Source of the DNA: an uncultured Paracoccaceae bacterium
Lineage (GTDB): Bacteria > Pseudomonadota > Alphaproteobacteria > Rhodobacterales > Rhodobacteraceae
Length of the DNA stretch: 64,000 nucleotides
Assembly: GCA_947500135.1 (NCBI GenBank)
Contig: CANMQX010000001.1
Location: forward strand, 310,001-374,000
Direction: 5' to 3'
Shown here one piece after another: positions 16,743-25,447 of this stretch. Position 1 is the stretch's first letter. Each line of letters opens with the position of its first letter. The position numbers and the translations under genes were made by a program. Below the pieces are notes generated by a model. The model was not told the origin of the DNA and did not search any database. It saw only the letters and a list, made by a program, of their open reading frames with translations.

Positions 16743-17231
16743 ATGTCACAAACACAAGTTGAGATCAGTTCTGTCCTGGAAGACTTGGGAAAGCTCACGC
16801 CGCGTGGCTACGTTTTGGGGATGCATCAGCAGTACACAACGACGAAGTTCATGTTTCAGACCTACCAGCGGACCTGGTTGGACTACTATTCGCAGAATGG
16901 TCTGGTGATGTCGGACCCCACGGTCGCCTGGTGTTTTGAAAATACCGGCACGCTGCGCTGGTCCGATCTGGAAGACCCCGCCGGTGTGATGAATGCGGCG
17001 GCCGAACATGGCATGCCTTACGGCGCGATTTACGCCACCGTTGCGGGCGGCAGTCGCAGCATGGCGGGTTTCGCACGTGATGATCGCGAATTCACCGATG
17101 CAGAGATCACCCAGATGCAAGAGTTGGTGGATATCCTTCATGCGGCGACAGCAGATAAGGCGAAACTGCCCCCTGAAACCATCGAACAGCTTAAAAAAAT
17201 GTCGGTTATGGTGACGCATCCGGGCAGTTAA
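16743..17231 (+). CDS. LuxR-type autoinducer-binding protein lacking a DNA-binding domain
   Basis: 162 residues from ATG 16743; a GTG at 16713 with GAGG five bases upstream is an alternative. It has the AHL-binding fold residues Trp45, Tyr48/49, Asp58-Pro59 and Trp73 (TWLDYYSQNG, MSDPTVAW, LRWSDLEDP). It clearly aligns with the neighbouring LuxR (shared RWS..DP, GM..G, F.R.DRE(F/Y)TD). It ends at LPPETIEQLKKMSVMV, where the helix-turn-helix of LuxR would begin, and no HTH is coded in the 48 bases before fliG. It may bind AHL or heterodimerise with LuxR as a decoy; this is inference from truncated LuxR cases such as TrlR. Confidence 0.85.
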   Translation: MSQTQVEISSVLEDLGKLTPRGYVLGMHQQYTTTKFMFQTYQRTWLDYYSQNGLVMSDPTVAWCFENTGTLRWSDLEDPAGVMNAAAEHGMPYGAIYATVAGGSRSMAGFARDDREFTDAEITQMQELVDILHAATADKAKLPPETIEQLKKMSVMVTHPGS

Positions 17232-17279
17232 GCCCGTTTTCTAACCATTCATTTACACCCTTTGACGTATCTGTGTCTG

Positions 17280-18326
17280 ATGAACTTTCAGGCCGATACA
17301 CTTTCCGCTGGCGCACTCACCCGCCGCCGCAAGGCTGCGATGATCGTGCAGATGCTGATTGGTGATGGCGGCACATTGTCTTTGTCGCAATTGCCCGAGT
17401 CCTTGCAGGAAACCCTGACCGGTGAGTTGGGGGCGATCCGTCGGGTTGACCGCGAAACCGTTGCGGCGGTTGCAGAAGAGTTCGTCAGCGAACTGGAATC
17501 TGTTGGGCTGACCGCGCCCGGAACCCGCGACGGGGCCATCCTTGCTATTGCCGACCATCTGAGCCCGCCGCTGGCGAAGCGCCTGACGGCGCAAACCGCG
17601 TTAATCCGCAATGGTGACCACTGGCCGACAGTCGTCGATCTGTCAATTGAACGGATCGTGGACATCATGACGCAAGAAAGTATTGAGGTTTGTGCGGTTG
17701 CCCTGTCGAAGCTGCCGATCGCTAAAGCCGCAGAAGTGTTGCAAGAAACACCCGGGGAAAGGGCGCGCCGGATCACGTTTGCTATGTCCCAGACGGCAGA
17801 TATCAGCCCAGACGCGGTCCGGCGAATCGGGGCATCGCTTGCCCAGGACTATGTGCGCAGCGCGGACATCGCTTTCGAGAAGGCACCAGTGCAGCGCCTT
17901 GGTGCGATCCTGAATTCAACCGTTACCGACACCAGAGAGGCAGTTCTGGAAGGGTTGGGTGCAACCGACCCTGCCTTTGCCAGCGATGTCCGCAAAGCAA
18001 TCTTTACGTTCAAGGACATTGCAACACGCATTAAGCCAACGGATATTCCCAACTGCATTCGGTCGGTTGATACCGAAGATCTGACCACCGCACTGGCGGC
18101 CGCACTGGCAGGTGAGGAGGCGTTCGTCGAATCCGCTGAGTTCATCCTGTCTAATGTGTCACAGCGGATGGCGGGCCAGATGCGTGAAGATGCCGAGGAG
18201 CGCGGCAAGGTCAAAAAAGCCGACGCAGAGGCTGCGATGTCCAAGGTCACAACCGCGATCCGCGAAATGACAGATAGTGGTGTCATCACCCTGATTGACC
18301 CAGATGAGGGCGAAGACGAGGAATGA
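17280..18326 (+). CDS. fliG: Flagellar motor switch protein FliG
   Basis: 348 residues from ATG 17280; a TTG at 17262 is less likely. The N-terminal domain begins with RRRKAAMIVQMLIGDGG. The middle domain and C-terminal torque-generating domain (about 240-345) contain FTFKDIATR, the charged ridge DTEDLTTALA, and SQRMAGQMREDAEERGKVKK, all diagnostic of FliG_C. It forms the switch ring with FliM/FliN and binds FliF. No other flagellar gene is in the window, so this copy is away from the main cluster. It lies 48 bases after the LuxR-like gene on the same strand. Confidence 0.9.
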   Translation: MNFQADTLSAGALTRRRKAAMIVQMLIGDGGTLSLSQLPESLQETLTGELGAIRRVDRETVAAVAEEFVSELESVGLTAPGTRDGAILAIADHLSPPLAKRLTAQTALIRNGDHWPTVVDLSIERIVDIMTQESIEVCAVALSKLPIAKAAEVLQETPGERARRITFAMSQTADISPDAVRRIGASLAQDYVRSADIAFEKAPVQRLGAILNSTVTDTREAVLEGLGATDPAFASDVRKAIFTFKDIATRIKPTDIPNCIRSVDTEDLTTALAAALAGEEAFVESAEFILSNVSQRMAGQMREDAEERGKVKKADAEAAMSKVTTAIREMTDSGVITLIDPDEGEDEE

Positions 18327-18366
18327 CGCATGGACAGGGCCGATTAATCTGATCTAACCTTGCCTC

Positions 18367-18717
18367 ATGACACATTCACCAAATGGCTATGATGGCAGAC
18401 GTTGGCACGATATGGGCGGCGACGCTGCCGGGCCGATCCCGACAGAACAACATGATTTTTCCCTTTGGGAAAAACGTGTCGATGCCCTGATGGTCATCGC
18501 CTCGTCCAAGGGGCATTTCACCGTTGATGGCTTGCGCCGGGTCTTGGAAGACATGAGCCCGGAAAGCTTTGAGACCATGACATATTACGAACGCTGGATT
18601 GCGTCCGTAAACCAGAACCTGATCGAAAGCGGCGTTTACACCACCGCAGAATTGGCAGCACGGATGTCCGATATCGCAGCCCGCGGTGCGACCTATGGCG
18701 AGGCAAGTCATGAGTGA
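18367..18717 (+). CDS. Nitrile hydratase beta subunit, N-terminal half (separate gene)
   Basis: 116 residues. It aligns with the N-terminal helical half of NHase beta: WHDMGG near the start, FSLWEKRVDALM, and FETMTYYERWIASVNQNLIE with ELAARM at the end. That half wraps the alpha subunit and contributes Arg/Tyr around the active site. Three-gene enzymes with this split are known: thiocyanate hydrolase (scnBAC, same gene order) and toyocamycin nitrile hydratase. It could instead be called a nitrile hydratase accessory protein. It overlaps the next gene by 8 bp, which implies coupled translation. The substrate cannot be told from sequence. Confidence 0.82.
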   Translation: MTHSPNGYDGRRWHDMGGDAAGPIPTEQHDFSLWEKRVDALMVIASSKGHFTVDGLRRVLEDMSPESFETMTYYERWIASVNQNLIESGVYTTAELAARMSDIAARGATYGEASHE

Positions 18718-18997
18718 TCGGCGCTATATGCGCGTGGGCACCCATATGCCCCCCGGGCATGTCCGCACACCGGCCTATCTGCGTGGCAAGGTGGGGTGGG
18801 TTGAACGCACGCTGGGTCCGTTTCCGAACCCCGAAGAACTCGCCTATGGTGTGACCGCTGCGAAGCTACGCCTGATGCGGGTTCGCTTTACAATGGCAGA
18901 GGTCTGGGGCCCGGATGCTGAGCATCCTGAAGACACGATTGATGCAGAGATTTACGCACATTGGCTTGAACCCACGGACGCGCCCCATGCCACATGA
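18710..18997 (+). CDS. Nitrile hydratase beta subunit, C-terminal SH3-like half (separate gene)
   Basis: 95 residues from ATG 18710. It matches the SH3-like barrel of NHase beta: MPPGHVRTPAYLRGKVGWVE, then VRFTMAEVWGPDAEHPEDTI, then YAHWLEP. In family structures this barrel covers the metal site of the alpha subunit. Its frame differs from the N-half gene, with its own ATG inside the 8-bp overlap. It overlaps the alpha gene by 11 bp. A split by an old frameshift is possible, but the tidy overlaps favour three true genes. Confidence 0.83.
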   Translation: MSDRRYMRVGTHMPPGHVRTPAYLRGKVGWVERTLGPFPNPEELAYGVTAAKLRLMRVRFTMAEVWGPDAEHPEDTIDAEIYAHWLEPTDAPHAT

Positions 18998-19646
18998 TCA
19001 CCACGACCATTTGTCACCCTCTGGTCATCCCTTTCGTCCGGATGATGATCACCCGCTGACCTATTGGCAGCAAATGGAAATTGCCATCCGCGAGATCCTG
19101 ATCGAAAAGGGTGTGACCACCGCAGCCGAGATCAACGCGCAGATTGACGCGATGGATGCGCGCAGCCCCGCAAACGGCGCCGCTGTAGTGGCCCGTGCCT
19201 GGACTGATCCCACATTTCGCGACGACCTGATGCGCGATGCCGGTGCCGCCAGCGCATCAATGGGGTTTGATATCGGCCCGATGAAACTGATCGCCGTGAA
19301 AAATACAGCTGATGTGCATAATGTCATCGTTTGTACATTGTGTTCCTGCTATCCGCGCAACCTGCTTGGCCTGCCGCCTGACTGGTACAAATCCCGCGCC
19401 TATCGGTCGCGTACCGTGAAGGAACCGCGCAAGGTCCTTGCTGAATTTGGCGTCGACCTGCCGGATCATGTCACTGTCCGCGTGCATGATAGTACCGCTG
19501 ATATGCGGTATATCGTGGTGCCGGTCCGCCCCGGCGGTACCGATGGCTGGTCAGCCGATCAACTTGCCGCATTGGTAACGCGTGACAGTATGATCGGAAC
19601 CGGCCTGCCAAAAGCCCCCGAAGCGATTGCCCAAACGCCGCGATAG
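18987..19646 (+). CDS. Nitrile hydratase alpha subunit / thiocyanate hydrolase gamma-like, cobalt type
   Basis: 219 residues. The metal-binding claw VCTLCSC gives Cys116, Cys119 and Cys121. Thr after the first Cys marks the cobalt type, where iron enzymes have Ser. It is followed by YPRNLLGLPPDWYKSRAYRSR. The first two distal Cys become oxidised to sulfinic and sulfenic acids in this family. The N-terminus is His/Asp rich (MPHDHHDHL, PDDDHP), which may help load metal; this is inference. It hydrates nitriles to amides, or thiocyanate if SCNase-like. No amidase or p14K-type activator is adjacent. Confidence 0.88.
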   Translation: MPHDHHDHLSPSGHPFRPDDDHPLTYWQQMEIAIREILIEKGVTTAAEINAQIDAMDARSPANGAAVVARAWTDPTFRDDLMRDAGAASASMGFDIGPMKLIAVKNTADVHNVIVCTLCSCYPRNLLGLPPDWYKSRAYRSRTVKEPRKVLAEFGVDLPDHVTVRVHDSTADMRYIVVPVRPGGTDGWSADQLAALVTRDSMIGTGLPKAPEAIAQTPR

Positions 19647-19666
19647 CGCTAGGCACGTCGCAGCAA

Positions 19667-20563
19667 ATGGCTGACAGTGTTGACACCCCGCCCCCGCATG
19701 GCACCAAAACAGATTGGCTGGCTGATCGGGCTTTGCGCGGTCTGATCGGTACTGTTTTGCGAATGCCCTATGAAACCCGGGTGCCGATGATGGGATCGGC
19801 CCTGCGCCGCGCCATTGGCCCCTTGGTCGGCTATCGCCAACGGGCGGAACAGAACCTGAAACTGATCTATCCTGACATGTCTGATGAAGACCGGTTGGAG
19901 ATCGCCAAAGGCTGTTGCGACAATTTCGGACGCACCCTGATCGAGAATTATGCCTGGCAGGAATTTAGTGAACGGCTGGCGGATACGCATCCCACTGGTG
20001 TCGGGCTGGACCCGCTGGCCGATGCAGCAGCGGCGGGGCGACCAGTGATTTTTGTGACCGCGCATTTCGGCAATCATGAAGCCCCAAGGCAGGTCCTGTC
20101 TGCCATGGGGCATGTGATCGGCGGGCTATACCGGCCGATGCAAAACGCCTATTTTAATGCCCATTACGCAAAGACAATGACGTCCTGGGGCGGCCCGGTT
20201 TTCGAACAAGGCCGCCGGGGCACAATGGGGTTTGCGCGGCATCTGAAATCAGGTGGTATGGGCACCTTGCTGTTTGATGTGGCCGCCAAGGGCGTCAAAA
20301 TTCCGTTTCTGGGACGCCCTGCATCCACGGCAACCTCTGCAGCTGATATTGCGCTAAAACTCGACGCACTTGTGATCCCCTATTTCGGGATCAGGCAAGC
20401 GGATGGCATGTCATTCGCTGTTGAGGTCGAGGCACCGATTACACCCGACACGCCCAAAGCCATGATGACGGAAATGACAAAAAGGTTGGAGGCGCAAGTC
20501 ATACGCTACCCTGAACAATGGTTCTGGATTCACCGACGCTGGAAAAAACGCAAAAGCGGTTAG
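19667..20563 (+). CDS. LpxL/HtrB-family lipid acyltransferase
   Basis: 298 residues. It contains the acyltransferase core HFGNHE (His-x4-Glu) near residue 132, GGLYRPMQN, a GMGTLLFDVAAKGVKIPFLG segment and the ending PEQWFWIHRRWKKR, all typical of late acyltransferases of lipid A synthesis. It transfers an acyl chain onto a lipid at the inner membrane. The typical hydrophobic anchor is weak, so it may be peripheral. It follows the hydratase genes by 20 bases and may be cotranscribed. It shares a TTAG overlap with the convergent gene's stop. Confidence 0.88.
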   Translation: MADSVDTPPPHGTKTDWLADRALRGLIGTVLRMPYETRVPMMGSALRRAIGPLVGYRQRAEQNLKLIYPDMSDEDRLEIAKGCCDNFGRTLIENYAWQEFSERLADTHPTGVGLDPLADAAAAGRPVIFVTAHFGNHEAPRQVLSAMGHVIGGLYRPMQNAYFNAHYAKTMTSWGGPVFEQGRRGTMGFARHLKSGGMGTLLFDVAAKGVKIPFLGRPASTATSAADIALKLDALVIPYFGIRQADGMSFAVEVEAPITPDTPKAMMTEMTKRLEAQVIRYPEQWFWIHRRWKKRKSG

Positions 20564-21249
20564 CGCAGTTCAGCCGCGCCGACGATGGGCCCATTTCTGG
20601 CCTGCTGTATGATCACAACAACCGGATCATCGCCCGCAGCCTCTGCCCGGATGTTCAGCGCCGCTGTCCCGTCCCAGCGCCCGATCACATCCCAACTATG
20701 CACGATATGCGCATAATTCAGCTGCCGACCAGCGTTTTCGCCACGCCGAATATCGACCGCCTGTTCGGGCGTGTAACGCACCAATTGCACCACATAGTCG
20801 CCATCGCGACCCGCATCTGCACCAATCTCGACATGGCCACCATCGCGGGTCACTGACAGATCAATCCGCGATCCTGCGTTGCGCTGTGCCTCGATCGCGC
20901 CCATGACCTGCGTCGGGCGTGACCCGATCACATGGGCCTGCCCGTTGATCACCATTTGTGGCGTATAGACGGTGGTCGCCGCTGCAGCGGCAGCATAAGC
21001 ATGTTGGCGCGCGGTGAATTGCGGTTGGGCGAAGCTGTCTTTCCAACCGATGTAATCCCAGTAGTCGACATGCAACGCCAGCGCGATCACATCGTCCCGT
21101 TTCGCCAGATCATGCAGGAAGGCATCGGCAGGTGGGCAGCTTGAGCAGCCTTGCGATGTATAAAGTTCAACCACCACTGGGCTATCGGCAGCAGCTTGGG
21201 TCGTTGCAAAAAGGCCCGTAAAAGCCAGAGCAGTCAGAAATTGGCGCAT
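20560..21249 (-). CDS. DUF1223 exported thioredoxin-like protein
   Basis: 229 residues. The signal peptide MRQFLTALAFTGLFATTQAA is followed by the DUF1223 core VVELYTSQGCSSCPPADAFL, whose CSSC pair resembles a thioredoxin active site, then LHVDYWDYIGWKD and YTPQMVINGQ. A periplasmic thiol-disulfide role is plausible but unproven for the family. The C-terminal third is beta rich. It is divergent from acnA, with 212 bases between starts. Confidence 0.88.
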   Translation of the reverse strand: MRQFLTALAFTGLFATTQAAADSPVVVELYTSQGCSSCPPADAFLHDLAKRDDVIALALHVDYWDYIGWKDSFAQPQFTARQHAYAAAAAATTVYTPQMVINGQAHVIGSRPTQVMGAIEAQRNAGSRIDLSVTRDGGHVEIGADAGRDGDYVVQLVRYTPEQAVDIRRGENAGRQLNYAHIVHSWDVIGRWDGTAALNIRAEAAGDDPVVVIIQQARNGPIVGAAELR

Positions 21250-21461
21250 GTGGTGTCCCGGTATTCGTGTTACCTTAACGTCTAGTCAGGTTCCTTTGAA
21301 ATGGCTAATCAACGAATTGCGAGATTGCCGTCAACACTGTTACAACAATCACCTCGCCTATTTGTGTGCAATGGTATACAGTTCACACTTGATTGCCCGC
21401 CCGCCATGGGGCACAAGCCCCCCAGAACCTATCCAGCCTTAGCCACGAAAGGGAATCGCCC

Positions 21462-24152
21462 ATGACGATCACTGTCGGCAAAGATACTGCCCAAACCCGG
21501 AAAACACTGTCTGTCGGCGACCAGTCCGTCGCCTATTATTCGATCCCGGCGGCACAGGCCGCTGGCCTTGGGGATTTCACAAAGCTGCCCGCCGCGTTGA
21601 AGGTGGTTTTGGAAAACCTGCTGCGTTTTGAAGATGATGGATTTTCGGTGTCGGTTGACGATATCAAAGCGTTTGGTGAATGGGCCAAGAATGGCGGTAA
21701 AAACCCGCGCGAGATTGCCTACCGCCCTGCCCGCGTGTTGATGCAGGATTTCACCGGTGTACCTGCTGTTGTTGATTTGGCAGCAATGCGTGACGGCATT
21801 GTTGCCCTTGGTGGTGACGCCCAGCAGATCAACCCGCTGAACCCGGTTGATCTGGTCATCGACCACTCGGTCATGATTGATGAGTTCGGCAACCCCCGCG
21901 CGTTTCAGATGAATGTCGACCGCGAATATGAACGCAATATGGAACGTTACCAGTTCCTGAAATGGGGTCAGGGCGCATTCAACAACTTCCGCGTTGTGCC
22001 CCCCGGCACCGGCATCTGCCACCAGGTGAATCTGGAATATCTGGCCCAGACCGTCTGGACCGATAAGGACCAAAATGGCGAGGAAGTCGCCTATCCCGAC
22101 ACGCTCGTCGGCACCGACAGCCACACCACCATGGTCAACGGCCTCGCCGTTCTTGGCTGGGGCGTTGGCGGGATCGAGGCAGAAGCCGCAATGCTGGGTC
22201 AGCCAGTGTCGATGCTGATCCCCGAAGTTGTCGGGTTTGAGCTGACCGGTGAGATGATGGAAGGCACGACAGGCACCGACCTTGTGTTGAAAGTGGTTGA
22301 GATGCTCCGCGAATTGGGCGTTGTCGGCAAATTCGTTGAATTCTATGGCGAAGGGCTGGACCGTCTGCCGCTGGCCGACCGTGCCACTATCGCCAATATG
22401 GCCCCTGAATATGGCGCGACATGCGGCTTCTTCCCCATCGACGGCGAAACCCTGCGCTACCTGCGCAATACAGGCCGTGATGAGGACCGGATTGCGCTTG
22501 TCGAAGCCTATGCCAAGGAAAACGGTTTCTGGCGTGATGCGGATTATGCACCCGTCTACACGGACACGCTGCATCTGGATATGGGCACCATCGTGCCTGC
22601 AATCTCCGGCCCCAAGCGTCCGCAGGATTACGTGGCGTTGACCGATGCCAAATCGGCCTTTGCGAATGAGATGGAAAAGACCTTCAAGCGCCCGATGGGC
22701 AAAGAAGTGGCCGTCGCAGGCGAGGATTACACGATGGAAAGCGGCAAGGTCGTGATCGCCTCGATCACATCCTGCACCAACACATCGAACCCTTATGTGA
22801 TGATCGGCGCTGGTCTGGTTGCGCGCAAAGCGGCCGCCTTGGGCCTTGACCGCAAGCCATGGGTCAAGACATCGCTCGCCCCCGGATCACAGGTTGTCAG
22901 CGAATATCTGGAGGCTGCGGGCCTGCAAGATGACCTCGACAAGATCGGGTTCAACCTTGTCGGCTATGGCTGCACCACGTGCATCGGCAACTCTGGCCCG
23001 ATCCAGAAAGAATTGTCTGACGCAATTGCAGAGGGCGATCTGGTTGCCACCTCCGTGTTGTCCGGCAACCGGAACTTTGAAGGGCGTATCAGCCCGGATG
23101 TGCGCGCCAACTACCTCGCCTCGCCCCCGCTGGTCGTGGCCTATGCGCTGGCAGGCACAATGGATATCGACCTCAGCACCGAACCGCTGGGGCAGGATCA
23201 GGACGGCAATGATGTGTTCCTGAAAGATATCTGGCCCACTTCAGCCGAGATCAACGCGCTGGTCGAAAAAACCGTGACCCGCGAGGCGTTCATCAGCAAA
23301 TATGCCGACGTCTTCAAAGGTGACGAAAAGTGGCAGGCGGTCGAGACATCGACAGGCGAAACCTATGACTGGCCACCAACCTCCACTTACGTCCAGAACC
23401 CGCCCTATTTCCAAGGCATGTCCAAGGAACCGGGCGAGATCAAGGATGTGGTCAATGCCAAGGTCCTCGCCGTTCTGGGCGACATGGTCACAACCGACCA
23501 CATCAGCCCCGCCGGTTCATTCAAGGACACGACGCCAGCCGGCAAATACCTGATCGAACGGCAGGTGCCGGTGCGCGAGTTCAACAGCTACGGTTCCCGC
23601 CGCGGCAACCACGAGGTCATGATGCGCGGCACATTCGCCAATATCCGCATCAAGAACGAGATGCTGGACGGGGTCGAAGGCGGCTACACCAAAGGACCCG
23701 ATGGGGCGCAAACCTCGATATTCGAGGCCGCGATGGCGCATCAGGCCGAAGGGACGCCACTGGTCGTCTTCGGCGGCGAACAGTATGGAGCCGGGTCATC
23801 GCGTGACTGGGCGGCCAAGGGTACGTCACTGCTGGGCGTCAAGGCTGTGATCGCCGAGAATTTCGAACGCATCCACCGCTCCAACCTTGTTGGGATGGGC
23901 GTGGTGCCGTTTGAGTTCACTGGTGGCGACACCCGCAAATCACTCGGCCTGACAGGCGCAGAGACGGTCACCATCGCCGGTCTGGGCGACGTGAAACCGC
24001 TGCAAGAGGTGACAGCCAACATAACCTTTGCGGATGGGTCGACCAAGGACATCACGCTGAAATGCCGGATCGATACGGCGGTCGAGATCGACTACATCAA
24101 GTCGGGCGGTGTGTTGCACTATGTGCTGCAGAACCTGGCGAAGGCCGCCTGA
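21462..24152 (+). CDS. acnA: Aconitate hydratase A
   Basis: 896 residues from ATG 21462, with GAAAGGGAA upstream. [4Fe-4S] ligands lie in [11 protein letters not shown] and [12 protein letters not shown]. Other aconitase blocks are DSVMIDEFG-like [29 protein letters not shown] and, in the swivelling C-terminal domain, [16 protein letters not shown]. It isomerises citrate to isocitrate in the TCA cycle. A TTG at 21393 would add an implausible tail. It is monocistronic, with a hairpin just downstream. Confidence 0.98.
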   Translation: MTITVGKDTAQTRKTLSVGDQSVAYYSIPAAQAAGLGDFTKLPAALKVVLENLLRFEDDGFSVSVDDIKAFGEWAKNGGKNPREIAYRPARVLMQDFTGVPAVVDLAAMRDGIVALGGDAQQINPLNPVDLVIDHSVMIDEFGNPRAFQMNVDREYERNMERYQFLKWGQGAFNNFRVVPPGTGICHQVNLEYLAQTVWTDKDQNGEEVAYPDTLVGTDSHTTMVNGLAVLGWGVGGIEAEAAMLGQPVSMLIPEVVGFELTGEMMEGTTGTDLVLKVVEMLRELGVVGKFVEFYGEGLDRLPLADRATIANMAPEYGATCGFFPIDGETLRYLRNTGRDEDRIALVEAYAKENGFWRDADYAPVYTDTLHLDMGTIVPAISGPKRPQDYVALTDAKSAFANEMEKTFKRPMGKEVAVAGEDYTMESGKVVIASITSCTNTSNPYVMIGAGLVARKAAALGLDRKPWVKTSLAPGSQVVSEYLEAAGLQDDLDKIGFNLVGYGCTTCIGNSGPIQKELSDAIAEGDLVATSVLSGNRNFEGRISPDVRANYLASPPLVVAYALAGTMDIDLSTEPLGQDQDGNDVFLKDIWPTSAEINALVEKTVTREAFISKYADVFKGDEKWQAVETSTGETYDWPPTSTYVQNPPYFQGMSKEPGEIKDVVNAKVLAVLGDMVTTDHISPAGSFKDTTPAGKYLIERQVPVREFNSYGSRRGNHEVMMRGTFANIRIKNEMLDGVEGGYTKGPDGAQTSIFEAAMAHQAEGTPLVVFGGEQYGAGSSRDWAAKGTSLLGVKAVIAENFERIHRSNLVGMGVVPFEFTGGDTRKSLGLTGAETVTIAGLGDVKPLQEVTANITFADGSTKDITLKCRIDTAVEIDYIKSGGVLHYVLQNLAKAA

Positions 24153-24159
24153 TTATGGA

Positions 24160-24185
24160 TGACCCCGGTGAAATCGCCGGGGTCA
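24160..24185 (+). terminator. Possible terminator hairpin after acnA
   Basis: TGACCCCGG (24160-24168) pairs with CCGGGGTCA (24177-24185) around an 8-base loop, 7 bases after the acnA stop. There is no T-run, so it may be a weak terminator or an mRNA 3' stabiliser. Confidence 0.5.
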
Positions 24186-24209
24186 GATATACTGGCGTCT
24201 ATTGAGCCA

Positions 24210-24647
24210 TTAAAACACGCCAGCTTGTTCCTGACGCATCCAAAAATCGACGATTGTACCTATCAAATCATCGACAGCCCAACTTTTGCCCGTATCATCG
24301 TCAGCGTTGAGCGGCCTTGCAAATTCCGCACTAAATTCCGACGAAAAGCCAGTTTGAGACCGAGTACTTACATTCTTTAAGTCGTGTTTTGTCCCATTGG
24401 CGATCCGCCGTGCCAGTTCCAGTGCTTCCGACACCTTCGTCTCCTGCGGGAAGCTCGAAACAAAATCTTTCTTTTTGAATTTTTTACCAAAGACCCACTC
24501 ATGGAAATGGTATGAGACAATAATGGCCAGCAAAGCCGTCTTCTTATTCGCATTTCCTGAGACAAATTCGTCGCGCTGCGGAATAACTATTTCATGAAAA
24601 AAGTCTTTGGGGGTGTTGATGCCAAACAATGCGGTTTCACTTTCCAA
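24210..24647 (-). CDS. Orphan helical protein of unknown function, AT-rich
   Basis: 145 residues, starting at a TTG because no ATG is in frame before an upstream TGA; the 5' end may be lost. The protein is helical and polar, with FFHEIVIPQRDEFVSG, HFHEWVFGKKFKKKD and ARRIANGTKHDLKN. The last motif faintly recalls HEPN-type proteins, but the family match is not secure. AAA/TTT-rich codons differ from its GC-rich neighbours, suggesting transfer. It lies alone between acnA and ccmG on the minus strand. Confidence 0.6.
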   Translation of the reverse strand: MESETALFGINTPKDFFHEIVIPQRDEFVSGNANKKTALLAIIVSYHFHEWVFGKKFKKKDFVSSFPQETKVSEALELARRIANGTKHDLKNVSTRSQTGFSSEFSAEFARPLNADDDTGKSWAVDDLIGTIVDFWMRQEQAGVF

Positions 24648-24771
24648 TCTGCTGGTGCGATTATTCTTAAGTCCATTGAAATTCGGGTAATCAATTCACA
24701 CTGATGGGCAAACCGCACAAGGCTACCCATCCACGCCCACCCGGTTAACGTGCGGGATAGATGTGGCTATG

Positions 24772-25311
24772 CTACTCCGCCGCCGCTTTCGCCAGTTCCC
24801 GCAAAAACCGCTGCTCGTAGTCCGATCCGACCAGCGGCCCCACATAGCGAAACAGCACGGTTCCGTCCCCATCCACGATGAAGGTTTCAGGCGGGGCGGT
24901 CACGCCCCAGTCGATGGCCACCCTGCCCCTTAAATCAAATCCGGTGGCAAAGAACGGGTCGTCATAATCGGTCAGATAGCTGGACGCCTGATCCTGCGTG
25001 TCCCGGAAATTGATACCTGCAACCCGGTAGCCCTGCGCCTCAAAATCCAACAAGTTGGGATGTTCCGCTCGGCATGGCGGACACCAGCTGGCCCAGAAAT
25101 TCACGATGGTGATGTCGCCCGACCGCAAATCGTCATCCGTCAGTTGGGCCGTCCCCTGCACGGCCTCCACCGGCACAGGCGGCGCCGGCTGGCCCACAAA
25201 AGTCGACGGCAGTTCATCCGGGTTGTCCCGCATCATGCCAGCCACGAACAAGCCCGCCATGGCCGCAAAGATCGCAGGCGGCAGGATAACCAAAGGGGAA
25301 ACCTTAGCCAT
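24772..25311 (-). CDS. ccmG: Thiol:disulfide oxidoreductase CcmG/DsbE
   Basis: 179 residues from ATG 25311. One N-terminal membrane anchor (LVILPPAIFAAMAGLFVAGM) precedes a periplasmic thioredoxin domain with WASWCPPCRAEHPN, the CPPC-type active site, and GVTAPPETFIVD, where the cis-Pro loop GVxGxPET is characteristic of CcmG. It keeps apocytochrome c or CcmH thiols reduced for heme ligation. It is the last gene of the ccm block, overlapping ccmD by 8 bp. Confidence 0.95.
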   Translation of the reverse strand: MAKVSPLVILPPAIFAAMAGLFVAGMMRDNPDELPSTFVGQPAPPVPVEAVQGTAQLTDDDLRSGDITIVNFWASWCPPCRAEHPNLLDFEAQGYRVAGINFRDTQDQASSYLTDYDDPFFATGFDLRGRVAIDWGVTAPPETFIVDGDGTVLFRYVGPLVGSDYEQRFLRELAKAAAE

Positions 25312-25447
25312 TGTTTTCAACCTTCGCCAATTGCGCCTTGATCCGCCGCGACCGCCTTACGCTGAACAGAACAATCGCACCCAGCAGGAATAGGCTGACA
25401 CCGTAGGCGGCCAGCACCTCAACCGCGTATTTCCCCAGATCAGGCAC
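25304..25447 (-). CDS. ccmD: Heme exporter protein CcmD
   Basis: 47 residues from GTG 25447, overlapping the ccmC stop by 8 bp. It is a single-helix protein, PDLGKYAVEVLAAYGVSLFLLGAI, followed by a basic tail RRSRRIKAQL, as in CcmD. It helps release holo-CcmE from the CcmABC complex. The size and position between ccmC and ccmG are diagnostic. Confidence 0.92.
   Translation of the reverse strand: MPDLGKYAVEVLAAYGVSLFLLGAIVLFSVRRSRRIKAQLAKVENNG

Noticed and set aside
18700-18720. Sequencing frameshift splitting nitrile hydratase beta
   Set aside because: The two parts have their own start and stop with a short 8-bp overlap, and natural enzymes with this split and gene order are known. Not fully excluded.
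21429-22574. 381-codon open frame antisense to acnA
   Set aside because: It is a mirror of a GC-rich conserved gene. Its protein has no coherent domain, and the aconitase on the other strand is certain.
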